64,000 nucleotides of DNA from Cryptomeria japonica (GCF_030272615.1 NC_081405.1:24911272-24975271); one strand, 5' to 3'. Positions 1 to 11,586 are shown, counted from the first letter of the stretch. The notes: generated by a model from the sequence alone, not told the origin. Made by a program: numbers and translations.

Positions 1-11
1 TAAGCACACCT

Positions 12-709
12 ATGACTACAAATGACAAATTATCTCAAAGAGATGAATCTACACCTATTAATCCAACTAGATACAAATCTATGATAGGAGGTTTACTGTA
101 TTTGACACAAACCAGGCCTGATATTATGAATGCAGTATGTATTGTTTCTAGATTTCAAAGTAATCCTAAGGAAAATCATGAATCAGCAGTAAAAAGGATT
201 TTCTGGTACTTACAAGGCACTGCAATCTTGGATTATAGTATCCTAGAGATGCAAATTTTGATCTATGTGCATACACAAATGCAAATTGGGTAGGAGATGT
301 GGATGATAGAAAAAGCACCACCGATGGAGCATTATTTCTTGGAAAGAGATTAGTTTCTTGGTTGAGTAAGAAACAGAGTTGTAAATCTTTATCAACAACA
401 GAATCAGAATATGTTGCAGCAACAACTAACTGTACATAGGTACTATGACTTAAACAAATGTTGAAAGACATAAAGGTAAAATGCAAGGAACCTATTACTA
501 TATATTGTGATAACACTGCAGCAATTGATATATCTAAGAATCTGGTATTACATTCTAAAACAAAACATATTTCTATCAAATTGAATTTTCTAAGGGAAAA
601 AGTTGAAGAAAAAGAGATAAAACTGGTTTATGTGAATACTAAAGAACAACTTGCAGATATTTTCACAAAACCTTTGCCTAAGGAGACTTTTGAATATCTC
701 AGAGATTAG
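12..709 (+). pseudogene. Copia pol fragment: end of RT and RNase H
   Basis: This is the C-terminal part of a Copia polyprotein, covering the end of reverse transcriptase and the RNase H that removes the RNA template. Visible family motifs are GGLLYLTQTRPDI near 85-120, the RNase H block WLSKKQSCKSLSTTESEY near 358-411, a DNTAAI block near 510, and the closing motif LADIFTKPLP near 650-680. The frame shifts near 240-290 and there is an in-frame stop near 437, so this copy is not translatable. The assignment to Copia rather than Gypsy rests on these RNase H motifs and on pol ending in RNase H. Confidence 0.92.
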
Positions 710-1086
710 CTTGGATTCATACCACCACCGGTAGAGACTTAGACAGTTGATGATTGTCATCAACCGATAGAATTGAAAGACAAATCTTTTACTCTGGTCT
801 TTGATGAGGAAGCTACTTGTCAGGGGGAGTAGTTGGTATATTGAATTGATTGGTATTTTGTATATGAACTTTGGCATTTGACATCAAAGGGGGAGAGATA
901 TCTATGGAAAAACATATTATCTTTTAAGGAGAGATTGGTAGAGAAATTGATATTGAAAATCCTTGAATAAACACATGTTGCTCCTAGGGGGAGAGATTGT
1001 TGTTTAAGGGAGATTGTTGGTTTTTGGTATTTGGCACTTTGATGGTTTTTCCATCTTGTGTTGCCATCAATGCCAAAGGGGGAGAT
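710..1086 (+). other. CopA 3' untranslated region with repeated polypurine tracts
   Basis: No ORF is present. Purine tracts of the form (A)GGGGGAG occur at 822-829, 886-898, 986-996 and 1006-1014, and the true one directly before the LTR is AAAGGGGGAGAT at 1075-1086. Two of the inner copies are followed by TTGTTG, so they imitate the tract-LTR junction. The polypurine tract primes plus-strand DNA synthesis in LTR elements. Confidence 0.75.
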
Positions 1087-2144
1087 TGTTGGTATTTTGG
1101 TATGGTTTTGTCATTGATGTCAACACCTACTAAAACACTAGCACTTTGGTGATCCAACAACATTCACCGGCAAGCAACTATTGCGCAGTTACTGGTATAT
1201 GGTTCACCGACAGGATATAATGTTCATCGACACTTGGAATGATATGGAAAACACTTGGTAATGTCGAAGACATCGTGTGGACACTTTGTTTTGAAGAATT
1301 AATCATTGGTATATTCATATTTGCATATTTGCCTTTACCGGCAAATAGGTCTAGGGTTACCTAGGGTTACACCGGTAGGTTTATCTTTTCCAGATCAGCA
1401 TGGCACGCTATGGAGATGATTTAATATTGGTGTAAATGCATTAAGTCAACATGTTTAATCAGTTATTGCATCAGATATTATATTGTTTGTAAAATGTTTT
1501 ATTGTAATATCTTGTAGAGCCAACCTACTAAAATTGGTCTTAGGTTATGGTATAAATGTAAGATATTATTTTGTAAGATCGAATGTGGAATGCGAAAAAG
1601 AATTGTATGAAGGTATATGCGAGATTAAGTAGAGGTATACACGAAGACATCATTTGAAGGTGAAGCTAGGTTTTTATGAAAGCATATCAGCATTACACCA
1701 GTACTGAATCCAGCATATGAAGATGCTATTCTGTGCAGTACATTCTTATTGGATTTAACCATCCAACTGTAGTCAGTGTGACTCCCATTTTTGTGATTGA
1801 GCAGTGAGCTCTAGGTTGTTGGCCTTTCTACATGTGCAGACCCCATTTATGTACACTTACTATCTGCAGTAGTATCATCTGATTGTGGGTAAGGTTTCCC
1901 ACCATGGTTTTTCCCCTTACAGGGTTTCCACATACAAATATTGGTGTTATGTGTTGTGGATGACTTCATGTTTATGTTTCATGCATTAATCTTTACCGGT
2001 ATAGCAATTTAATATTAACACTATCTACCGACACACTTAACTGGTTTACCGATATTAAGCATTAAGTTGGTTAAGTGGTTTTTGGTTTGAATTTATTAGA
2101 CAACTGATTCCCCCCCCCCTCTCAGTTGTCTCTAAGACCTAACA
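1087..2144 (+). repeat. CopA 3' LTR
   Basis: The LTR starts TGTTGGTATT directly after the purine tract and ends CTAACA, giving 1058 bp. Its 3' third matches the LTR of NonG: a GCAGTGAGCTCTAGGT-like block near 1800, a CATGTGCAG block near 1835, and a run of C followed by a CTCT stretch near 2110. The motif ACCGGTA/ACCGGCA recurs through it. Confidence 0.85.
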
Positions 2145-2159
2145 CAATCAACAATCTAT

Positions 2160-3819
2160 GAGAAATTAAAGTTTTTCTTAACTAACAATCTTCTTTCTTT
2201 AGGAGAAAAATCAATTGGCATCTTATTAGCATCTAAATAATTTGCAATTTTATAAGAAACAAATGTTCATCTGGAAAAGCATCGTCTATGGCTGCAGGAT
2301 CATCTTGAAATTGAAGCCCAGAAAGATAATCTACAACTACATTGGATTTACTTGGTTTATAAGCAACTATAATATCAAATTCCTACATCAATAGTAACCA
2401 GCGAGCCAATCTTCCTGTAATTGAAGGTTTATTCATGAGAAATATGATTGTTGTATGATCAGTGTGCACAAATATTGGATATCCTATTATATAATGCCTA
2501 AATTTGTTGAGTGCATATATAACTACTAACATATCCTTTTCAATGACAATGTAATTCAGCTCAGGCCCCTACATGTTCTTGCTGATAAAATAATTTGCAT
2601 TCTCCAAATTGTCAATCTTCTGTCCCAAAACTGCTCCTATGGCATAATCTGATGCATCTGTATGAATATAAAAAGGTAAGGACCAATTTAGACCCTTGAG
2701 CACTGGTGCTTGATTCAATGCATATTTGAGCATCAAAAAAGCTTCATTACATGATGAAGTCCAATTAATTTCCATATCCTTGGTCAAAAGAGAATATAAA
2801 GGGCCCGCAATTTTGCTAAAATCTTTGATAAACCTTCTATAATATCCAACATGACCAAGGAAACTTCTGACATCCTTTTTCTTTACAAGTGCAGGGAGGT
2901 TTTGAATGACTTCTATTTTTGCTGGATCAACTTGTATTCCTTTGATAGAGATATGATGACCAAGAACTATACCTTCATGCATCATCATGAAGCACTTTTC
3001 ACTGTTTAATGAAAAATTGTAATCTTCACACCGCTGCAAAATTTTCTTTAGATTCTTCAATGCCTCTTCAAATTCTGAACCATAGGTGGTAAAATCATCC
3101 ATATAGATCTCCATACTGTCCTTAGAGATATATGAAAATATGCTTATCACCGCTCTTTGAAAAGTAGCTGGAGCATTACATAATCCAAAAGGAAGAACGA
3201 AATATGCATATGTTCCCCAAGGACAAGTAAATGTAGTATTTTCTTGATCCTCAGGATCAATTTGAATCTGGTTATAGCCACTGAATCCATCTAGAAATGA
3301 GAAGTACCGCTTCCCTGCCAAGGAATCTAGTACCTGATCCACAAATGGTAATGGGAAATGATCCTTCTTGGTTGCTAAATTTAAAGCTCTGTAATCCACA
3401 CATACCCACCACTTACCTCCTTTCTTTGGAACTATCACTAGAGGTGACACCCATTGACTATCTGAGATAGGATAGATAAATCCAACATTTAATAATTTTT
3501 GCAATTCCTCTTTAACTATTTCTCTTAACGTAGGATTAATTCTTCTCTGTGTCTGTCTAAGTCATCTATAGTCCTCTTTTATGTAGATACGGTGGGTACA
3601 AACTATAGGATCAATGCCATGCATGTCTTTGTAATCCCATGCAAAAGCATGTTGATGACATTTAAGCAAGTCAACCAATTTTATTCTTTGAATCCCTGTG
3701 AGTTGATTGTTGATATTCAAATATTTGTTTAGGTCAACTTCCACTTTAACAGTAAGATCAACCTGAGATGCCTCAGAGAGATGAGAAGTGCAAACTTCCT
3801 GTGACAATAGGGTATGCAA
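2160..3819 (-). pseudogene. GypA reverse transcriptase with partial RNase H
   Basis: The best frame, 3504-2569, carries the RT palm blocks VPKKGGKWWVCVDYRALN, FLDGFSGYNQIQI and LPFGLCNAPATFQ, then the catalytic YMDD motif in MEIYMDDFTTYG. The N-terminal extension (3819-3562) contains FAWDYKDMHGID, usual just before Gypsy RT. The RNase H start (FYIHTDASDYAIGAVLGQ) retains the first aspartate and continues through stops to about 2160. The order RT then RNase H, and the FMDDF/YMDDF type of catalytic block, resemble Athila. Stops and a frameshift near 3505-3560 inactivate it. Confidence 0.88.
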
Positions 3820-4044
3820 AATATCAGTGGTTGCAGGAAGATCTAATGCTGGAATATTTGATACTAACTCTTGTGACTGCTTCCCTTATCTTAACTGATT
3901 TGTCATAATTTTATAGAGAATTGAATCATCATCTTGAATTTGTATAAATGGTTCTCTATTAATCATCATAAGATGATTGACAGAGTCAACTCCCTCCTCA
4001 AATTCTTCTCCCACGTTAGGCCAAACGACTTGTTGTTGATCAAG

Positions 4045-4692
4045 TTAGGGTTGAGTAGGAGAATACAGAGCCAAAATTTTGGTTGTATATCCATCTGAAA
4101 TAGTCATATCTCCTGACCGACATAAAATATATGCACCCATTGTAGCAAGCCAAGGTCTTCCCAAGATAACTGGATATCCTCCCAATGTAGCTTTAGGAGA
4201 CAAGATCATAAAATCTACTGGATATTCCCAAGAATCCAAAGTAACAACCACATCTTCAATCATACCATCAGGTCGAGCTATGGAACTATCAGCAAGCTAC
4301 AGGACTATAGGTGTAGGTCTAAGACTGGTTATGTCAAGTTTTTGCATAACATATCTTGTCATTACATTGATGGCTTCTCCCAAATCTATTAAAGAATTCT
4401 TTATTTGAGTGTCATTGATGACTATTTTCACAACAGGGCTACCAGGATCAGTATATTTAGGAATTGAAACCTTTCCTAACATGATATCAGCCAATTGACC
4501 TATTACATGCACTATTTGTGGATCCTTTTTCTTTCTACTAGGCTTCTTCAAACATGCCTCCTTAAGTGCCTTATCATAAATAGGGACATCCTTAATAGCT
4601 TGTAACAATGGAATTTTAACACATATGTGTTTTAGCTGATCTATGATATCAAAACTTATTTCCTCTTCCTGTAGAATCTCTTTAGCTTGCAA
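4045..4692 (-). pseudogene. GypA protease region
   Basis: Two abutting minus-strand frames (4692-4297 and 4263-4045) form a retropepsin-like region between gag and RT. The flap and C-terminal block GGYPVILGRPWLATMGAY is typical of Gypsy proteases. The catalytic triplet region reads LIDLGEAINVM where Athila-type enzymes usually have D-L-G-A, so the residue after Gly is altered. The proline- and glutamine-rich stretch 4693-4980 upstream is the usual gag-protease linker and contains stops. Confidence 0.75.
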
Positions 4693-4979
4693 CCTCTGAG
4701 GAAATGGGGGTATTTGTTGATTTTGAGGTATTTGGGCTGCTCAACTAAAGATTTCTAATTCCTTTTGTATCTCAGTTATAACTGGTGGAGATTGGTTGGG
4801 TCAAGTTGTCCCAGACCTAAGGTGAATATCACTTATAGAAAGAGAATAAGTTGGGTATTGATTAGGATTAGCTGAATAAAATTGTTGTTGCTGCTGAAGC
4901 TTGTTATTAGGATTTGGCATTGGTTGAGTGAGCAACTATGTAGGTTTAGGTGAAACAGTATTGGCTACAGGAGGAGGCA

Positions 4980-6339
4980 TTATTGTTGGTGGTTGTGGCT
5001 ATGACATAGGTTGCTGATAACTAGATGACTGATTTGCCCATGGCCGACCTCCTCTCCATTAAGAAACAGGTTGCAAATTCCCTTGGAATTGTTGCCATGG
5101 TCCCTAAGGTTGGGACCAATTTCCTTGTGATTGCTGCCACTATGGAATTTTATTGACAAAATGCTGCCCTTGGCCTTGAGGATTATACCAATTTTGATAA
5201 TTTCCAAAATTTTGAGCATATGGAGATTGACATTGATTATTTTGTGAATAGGAATTTCCACTATAACCAGAAAAAGAAAGTGGATCGAGAGGCATACCTT
5301 GTCTTGAAAAATTTGGCCTTCTCTAAGCAACATAGAAAACTTGTTCATCATCACCTTGTATTGTCTTGAAATCAGAAACTTCAAGATTTGCAACCATTTT
5401 ACATCTGCAATCTCTTTTCCTCTATCTACAATGTGGGCAAAATTGTGCAAGAACTGCATCAGCTTCCTCATGTTTCTTCTTAACTGAAAGTGTGTCTAAT
5501 TGAGTAGCCATATTGTTTATGATATCCTCCTTAAAATCCTTCAGCAGATGGCTAAGCTCCATTCGAGAAACTCCATTACTGGATGTTGATGAAGAAACCC
5601 CCGACTTGAAATGCTTACTCTTCTTAGAAGAAGATCTAGAATACTTTTGACAAATTTGTCCAATGTCATTTCATTTTGATTGTGTTATGTCACCTCCTCC
5701 CATAAGATCCAAGGAATCCGTACATTCATCATTGATTTCTCTTAAAAATATTAACTTAAGAGATTCTTCATTTAGAGTACTATGCTTGGAATTTTTGACA
5801 CCGAATAAAAATCTCTCCAGATAATCCTCTAGACTCTCATCTTCTTTTTGTGTCATTTTAAAAATATCATCCCCATGGTGGTTAGTCCCTCTACAATAAT
5901 CCTTATATTTCACAAGAAACAACTGTTTCATCTCATCCCATATAGTGACTGTGCTACTCCCTAGAATCATAAACCATCTCAAAGCTGACTCTTTCAAAGT
6001 GGCAGGGAATATTTTGAGTCTATGGGCATCTGTAGTATAATCAAAACTCGTACAAAGGACATCAAACTCAAACAAGAAAGTGTCAGGGTCTTCTATCACT
6101 AATCCATAGAATTGAGGAAGGGAAGAAGCTGGAATGTTCTTAAGATTAGCATTATCATGCTGATCAGAAATAGGAAACTCAAACGTTGGAGTCATAGGTG
6201 GAGGTGGGTTACTCCCACCAAGGGGTGGATTTCCTTGCATTGAGATTTGAGGGGGAGTTACTAAATGAATTTCCTCTTTAGGAGGTCCAAAGAGGAAATG
6301 GAGGTTGTTCTCTAGAAGTTCAAATTCAAGAGGGTTCAA
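4980..6339 (-). pseudogene. GypA gag (capsid) remnant
   Basis: The frame 6339-5671 begins MNPLEFELLENN and contains a Retrotrans_gag capsid signature, with LPQFYGLVIEDPDTFLFEF, LKESALRWFM and a YCRGTN region followed by EDESLEDYLERF. A second frame, 5471-4980, is the poorly conserved C-terminal half, rich in Gln, Asn and His. I see no CCHC zinc knuckle. Stops between 5472 and 5670 break the protein. Confidence 0.8.
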
Positions 6340-6562
6340 ATTATCTGGAGTTTGGTACAGTGTAGGAAAAAGATTTACATCTGGGGGATCATATGGATTG
6401 AGTCTTGTATGGTTAGGATGGATGGGAAGGAATCTACCTTAAGCATCTCTTCTTTATCTATGCATGCAGATTCATGAGAATTACTTTAAACAAACTGAGT
6501 TATCAAAAACAACTATACTGAAAGCTAAAAATTAATAACCATAATAGGTTCTTAGCTTGACA

Positions 6563-6584
6563 CCATCCCTCACAATCACGTCAA
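6563..6584 (-). promoter_or_regulatory. GypA primer-binding site, decayed
   Basis: Read on the minus strand this is TTGACGTGATTGTGAGGGAT. It aligns with the Athila-type primer site TTGGCGCCGTTGCCGGGGAT; most differences are G to A or C to T changes at CG positions. It lies a few bases inside the LTR end at 6592, the expected place. The tRNA identity is family knowledge, not read here. Confidence 0.6.
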
Positions 6585-6591
6585 ATTTTTT

Positions 6592-6858
6592 TGCTTCACC
6601 AATAGGAACAATAACTATAGCTAAAATCTCAACCCAAAGTTTGGAAATTCACTCTATGAAGTTATTATCTCCATAATTGAAGTTCATTTGTTTATCAACT
6701 CAGGGTCGTATTACTTGAAATGGGTCTGCACTATATATGCACTAAGTTCCTGCAATAGCTATTCTGCATTACTGCAACAACCAAACCTATTTGAAATAAG
6801 TAAGCAAGAATTGTAACAACTGAATGGCTATAGGAAAACTCTACATTAATATAAAACC
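6592..6858 (-). repeat. GypA 5' LTR, inner part
   Basis: This is the U5 side of the GypA 5' LTR, cut by TatB. The last five bases, AAACC (6854-6858), are repeated at 19474-19478, so the LTR continues there. No coding content. Confidence 0.6.
6854..6858. repeat. TatB target site duplication, left copy
   Basis: AAACC directly before the TatB LTR; the partner copy is 19474-19478, directly after the other LTR. A 5-bp duplication is normal for Gypsy integrase. Confidence 0.9.
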
Positions 6859-8498
6859 TGTGTGGGGGAAAAAGTGAGACTAGGCTAACATGTCCTAATC
6901 CTACCTTTTGACACACATTACGGAATACGAAAGAGCCTAGAGGTATCACACAATTGGCTACTTCTTTTTGGTGAAAGAGAGAGCCACGGGCTACCTATTA
7001 GGGTTTCTATTCCTTTGTTGTAATTGAAAGGTAAGATTATGCAAGTTCAATTCTTAACCCCAAAATGCAAGTATGAACTAATAACAAGATTGCAGAATTG
7101 AATTTAAACAATGGAAAGCTGCAAACATAAGGACAAGACAAGAATGCAGATGCGTACCCGGAGTCAAAATCTGAGTGAAAATGTTCGGGATGGGGGCGCG
7201 GGCGCCACTGTCCTAATTCTGTTCCTGAAACTGCACCTGAAACTGCCACTTTGCAACCCAGAAAACTGTCGGAAATGCTAAAAATTGTTGTCTGTCAGGA
7301 GGACCAGGGCGCCCAACGCCCCTGTCCCAAGGACCAGGGTACCCCATGCCCCTGTCCTTGTCTTCTGCTTTGAAACTTGGTGTATTGTTCAGTCTCCGTC
7401 TACTTCTTTCGGATCTGCAACTTGCGGCGTTGTCTGAATCCCAAAATCTGCACTTATATCTGAAAAGGTGTTTGGGTGGCTATATAGGGTTTTGCCTTAG
7501 TCAAACCCCCGCTTTGGTGATTTCCACCTCCACGAATAGCCAAGTTGTATTGTAAAAGTAGTGTGTGTGCAGACCTTGTGTGTGTGCAAGATCTAAAATG
7601 CAAGTAAGCAAACTAGAGCAACCTAGAAAGTAAACCCTAATTGCTTGTAAATGACAATGTAAATGCTCCAAATCAAGATGCCAAGTGATCTAAAGCATGA
7701 ATGCAAGTGACATAATGAGGCTTATGCAAAGACATGAAAACAACATGAAATCATACCCAACCCCAAGGGAGGGGTACAAGCCAATCTTCAGTCGGTGATC
7801 CCTTATTGCTCTTCAATGCCTTCAAAGCCCTAAGTGAATGAATGGATTTGATGAATGCTTGGAGGATGAATGTTGAGAGTTGCTGAAGTCTTCAAAGATC
7901 TGCTCTTTCACTGCATATGAGGTTCCTGAAAATAAAATTCGGATCCTTTTCAATGAAGAAAGAGAGCTCTTATATATGAAACCCTAGGTCTTAATTCCAA
8001 CTTTTGGCCGACCTAGAGATTGAATATCCCGCCAATTTCTTGGGGTTAAGCTTTATTTTATGATTGGATCGCGCTCCTAAAATTTCAGGAAAAATGTCCG
8101 GGACCGTGTGCACTCCAGGCGCCATGGTCCCGACAAATTTTCACCAAATTTTCAGGGCCATCGGATATGATGATTTTAGAGAGAATCTCGAAGTTACAGG
8201 TGATTTCGAGATGTTTTGACCCCCGAAATCAAGCCCCCAAGCTCAAAAGAAGGCCTAATTAGGGTTTTTGATTAGATGATGTATTGGAGGAATAAAATGA
8301 AAAGGAGCACACTTTAATGAAAGGGCCCACCTTTATGATGTGGAGGATGATGAAATAGGATGTTAGACCTAATTAATTTGATTAATTAAGTGCTAAAGGA
8401 GAAAATGCAATGCAAAATGCAAACTGTGCCAAGGCGGGTGCTAAACTAGGTGTGAAATTGTACTGCTTTAGCAAGTGCGTACAATTTACGACGCTACA
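6859..8498 (-). repeat. TatB 3' LTR
   Basis: On the minus strand it starts TGTAGCGTCG and ends CCCCCACACA. It pairs with 17835-19473 over its whole length. A TATA-like sequence, ATATATAAGAG on the minus strand, lies at about 7968-7978. A GC-rich patch near 7300-7355 holds repeated ACCAGGG and CCCCTGTCC words. Confidence 0.93.
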
Positions 8499-8513
8499 TT
8501 TAGCCCCCACTTT
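8499..8513 (-). promoter_or_regulatory. TatB polypurine tract
   Basis: The minus strand reads AAGTGGGGGCTAAA immediately before the TGTAGCG start of the 3' LTR. This purine-rich tract would prime plus-strand DNA synthesis. Confidence 0.75.
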
Positions 8514-9060
8514 AGCGGTCATATGAGTACTACGTGCATATGCAAGCTAAAGTACAGGAAAGTAAACATTATTTGAAAAAGGATATATCCATAAGTTCGT
8601 CGAACGAAGCCCCCAGCGGTATCTGCAGTACACAGTTAGGAACCGCACCCTACAAAACACATGTTAGATCACAAAATCACCTAATGCTTACTAAGGAAAG
8701 TGATGAAATTTATGAGTAGCTATATGCCCCCCCTGTTTCGGCTTGCTTATTAGGGAGGTGAAACAGGGTAGCATGTTTACTTATAACAAATTGTGTGAAT
8801 GATTATTGATGAGAGATGTTCACTACAAAGGCTTCATTCAGAGCACATTTTGGAACATCAAGGCAGTAAGGGAATGGAAATACAATTCCTACGCAACAAA
8901 CGGTTCGAAAATCGCATCTCCCAAACTCAAGTTATGATGAAATGAGTGATTTAGGGAAAATTAGGGTTTTGAAAGTAAAGGTAAAGGAGTGAAAGTATAT
9001 ACCTTGAAAGTGACTATTGCATTCGTCACTTTGTTGATTCTGAGTATTGTTCATTGCAGT
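8514..9060. other. TatB 3' region, no gene seen
   Basis: This stretch separates the purine tract from the first exon-like sequence of the antisense gene. A 61-codon plus-strand ORF (8534-8719) has no recognisable motif. If the antisense gene is transcribed, its promoter should be here or in the 3' LTR. Confidence 0.4.
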
Positions 9061-9099
9061 GGAGCCCACATAGCCATCATCATGCCTTCACGATGACCA

Positions 9100-11478
9100 G
9101 AGCATCCCGCGAGGATTGAGATCATGCGATAGGCCGTGATCGACGACGAGTCACTGGACGAGGTGAGTTGACTGAACTTTGACTTTGACTTTCTGCATTT
9201 CTGTTGACTCGGATTTTCTGTGATCGAAAGTGGGCCCTGGAATCTGACCCTGGGTCCCACCCAGGGTGCCATGGTCCCTTCAAGGCACCATGGTCCCTGT
9301 GGGGCGCCATGGTCCCCTCAGGGCGCCATGGTCCCAATCAGGACTTAGCAGGGGTCAACTTTCGATGTTTGTCAGTTTGCATATTTGGCATAGATGATTT
9401 TTATGATTGATTACTGATTACACTGATGTTTTTGTATTGCAGGGTCTCCCATACATGAGAGAGCACATGGCGGGGCAGATTCTTCATAGTTTGCAAGATC
9501 AGATTCCCCGGCTGACTCAGGCAGAGAGAGATACATTGTCTATAGTAGGTTTGTGGTCTATGATTCTTATGCCGGCCATTTGATTTCATCCTGCGATGCT
9601 GATGGCACTCATGGAGTGATGGGATCCTGACACATGCACATTCTAGCTTCCAGTAGGGGAGATGACGGTGACACTTGAGGATGTGTACCGCATTCTTCAC
9701 CTACCGATCAGAGGAGCTACCGTGACATATGCGACCGATTGGTCAGCAGAGGATCATTAGAGGGAGCAGGTATATTGCATAGGGAGAGTCATGCTGAGTG
9801 AGACGAGAGGTCATATCATGGTCAGCTAGCTCTTACATCCTACAGGAGAGGTGCCCCTCATGAGATGTCTTATGATAGCCATCATCGCACTAGCTGTCTG
9901 CCCTAATGGGCGAGGTACACACATGCATGGGGGTCTCACATGGTGCATCAGGGCTATGGAGAGACATAGGAGAGTATACGCCTAGGGTCAGAGTATGCTT
10001 GCACATCTCTATCACAACCTCGAGGAGTATGTTTTCGGACAGGGTTGCAGCTTGATGACATGCACACTTCTGCAGGTGTGGATATTTGAGCACTTTACAT
10101 GCACCAGGCCTGTCGGCTATCCGATGAGTGCGGCTAGCGAGCGACCTAGGGTATTTGCTTATCCACTTACCAGCGAGTGGAGATTTGGAGATCTACTATA
10201 TTGGAGAGTGACATTTGACAGATTGACAACTGAGGTGACTGTATGGAGACCATATCTGCGGATGCACAGATGGGATGGGATGGAGAGACAGTTAGCATGC
10301 TTACAGAGGAACTAACTACTGAGAGGGCGATATCCACATATCATAGTCCCATTCTATTTTGACTGAGTACGGAGGCAGTTTGGGCTAGAGCAGTGTGTTC
10401 CAGCCGATGTACCCATCTACACTCGACACTCACGAGTCCTTCCCAGACCCAGAGCGGTAGCGAGACCCACGATAGATGATATCAAGATCACAGATATAGA
10501 GGGGTCCAACCAGGATGTGGTCACTGATTATGCTGCAGACCCCAGAGCACAGCGCAGGTATCTCTCATGGTTTGGGAGAACATACCCGGGGCCTATCTTT
10601 CCACCAGATCACCCGACAGGCCATCCAGGTCCATGGAGACATGGAGACCGAGATGAGGATCAGGGATCCAGATCGGAGGAGCCAGAGGAGGGAGAGGGTC
10701 ATGAGGAGGTAGGAGGGCCTGATCCACCCATTGGAGATCAGCCTAGTGCCGAGGAGGAGGAAGGAGAGGAAGATGACATAGATAGAGATGATGAGGAGGA
10801 GTCAAATGCAGCTCCCCATCATTTAGGAGATGATACCATAGCCTTAGATCCTCCCATTATTCCCCAAAAGGGGGAACATGAGGTGATACAGAGACCTGTA
10901 CCCATCATGCACAGATCATTCGAGCGTGGGGAGCCTAGTAGTTCCCAATCACAGGTGCTACCATATCACGATCCCTACTGGCGTGAGGGAGATCCAGGTA
11001 TAGTAGGTTTATATTGATTGATTGATGCTTTGATGATATAAAATGGTACTAATACATGATTTGTTCTACTGCTATAGCTAATGTGCAGGAGTGGCGTTCT
11101 CTGATCCAGCAAGCAGTGACAGATATCTCCACGACGGCGCAGATCCCTAGTTCCTCACAGGTTGCTTATAGACCTCAAGGGAACGCGGGTCGGCATGATG
11201 ATTTGTTTTCCCCATTTCGAGTACAGGTAGAGATATGGAGGGAGAGAGAGTGATCTCTATCAGAGGACCTTCAGCAGGCACAACGTGATCTAGCAGCAGC
11301 TCAGGCTGAGGCTACCTTGTATCGCACGATCCTTATGGATAGGAATCATAGGAGTTCCTCTCGGAGTCACTCACGATCTATATCATGGTATACCCCTATG
11401 GGTCCACCTGCACGGCCGGATCAGGAGGGAGCATCTAGTCGTCACTCTCCAGCCACCAGCCCTAGGGATAGGAGATGA
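9100..11478 (+). pseudogene. Antisense PMD-like gene in TatB, spliced structure
   Basis: Plus-strand reading gives a protein resembling the plant mobile domain (PMD, MAIN/MAIL-like) family, whose known members act in nuclear gene and transposon silencing. Exon 2 (9443-10997) contains MTVTLEDVYRILHLPIRG near 9660-9715, LAHLYHNLEEYVFGQGC near 10000, and LLQVWIFEHFTCTRP near 10070-10110. An acidic tail (EEEEGEEDDIDRDDEEE) follows. Likely introns are 9163-9442 (GAG/GTGAGT to TTGCAG) and 10998-11077 (CAG/GTATAG to CTATAG), each joining compatible frames. Exon 3 ends at TGA 11476-11478 after a DLQQAQRDLAAAQAEA stretch and an Arg/Ser-rich tail. At least six in-frame stops interrupt it, many explicable as C to T changes. 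PMD assignment is by recognised pattern. Confidence 0.72.
9262..9336. repeat. GC-rich 19-bp tandem repeat with CCATGG core
   Basis: Four tandem copies of a (G)GG(C/T)GCCATGGTCCC unit start near 9264, 9283, 9301 and 9320. The word is nearly palindromic, and a related GGCGCCATGGTCCC occurs in the TatB 3' LTR near 8119. The array lies in the first predicted intron of the antisense gene. Confidence 0.85.
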
Positions 11479-11539
11479 TCTTATGATGTAGGGTAGGTCA
11501 CATTTTGGATGTATAGTGACCTACCTTTGTATATTGATC

Positions 11540-11541
<2 letters not shown>

Positions 11542-11583
<42 letters not shown>
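11542..11583. repeat. (AT)n microsatellite
   Basis: An uninterrupted AT dinucleotide run of about 42 bp, about 60 bp downstream of the antisense gene's stop codon. Confidence 0.97.

Positions 11584-11586
<3 letters not shown>

Larger units (their letters stand above)
1..2144 (+). mobile_element. CopA: 3' end of a Ty1/Copia element
   Basis: Only the 3' part lies in the window: the end of RT with RNase H, a 3' untranslated stretch with several purine tracts, and the 3' LTR. It abuts the RNase H region of the minus-strand element GypA at 2145, so it probably inserted there. The 5' half lies left of the window, so the target duplication (it would be CAATC, 2145-2149) cannot be checked. Its LTR and purine tract resemble those of the polymerase-less element NonG (39322-46122). 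Confidence 0.9.
2150..6858 (-). mobile_element. GypA: Athila-like Gypsy element, 5' part
   Basis: This minus-strand element reads, from high to low coordinates: end of the 5' LTR (6592-6858), primer site, gag, protease, RT and the start of RNase H. It stops at the CopA LTR; the rest of RNase H and integrase are not in the window and would lie beyond CopA. Its 5' LTR is cut by TatB at 6858 and continues from 19474. The RT motifs and the decayed primer site suit the Athila lineage, and every reading frame is broken. Confidence 0.8.

Noticed and set aside
9122-9410. Overlapping ORFs on both strands in the GC-rich repeat
   Set aside because: They arise from the near-palindromic 19-bp repeat and lie in a predicted intron.
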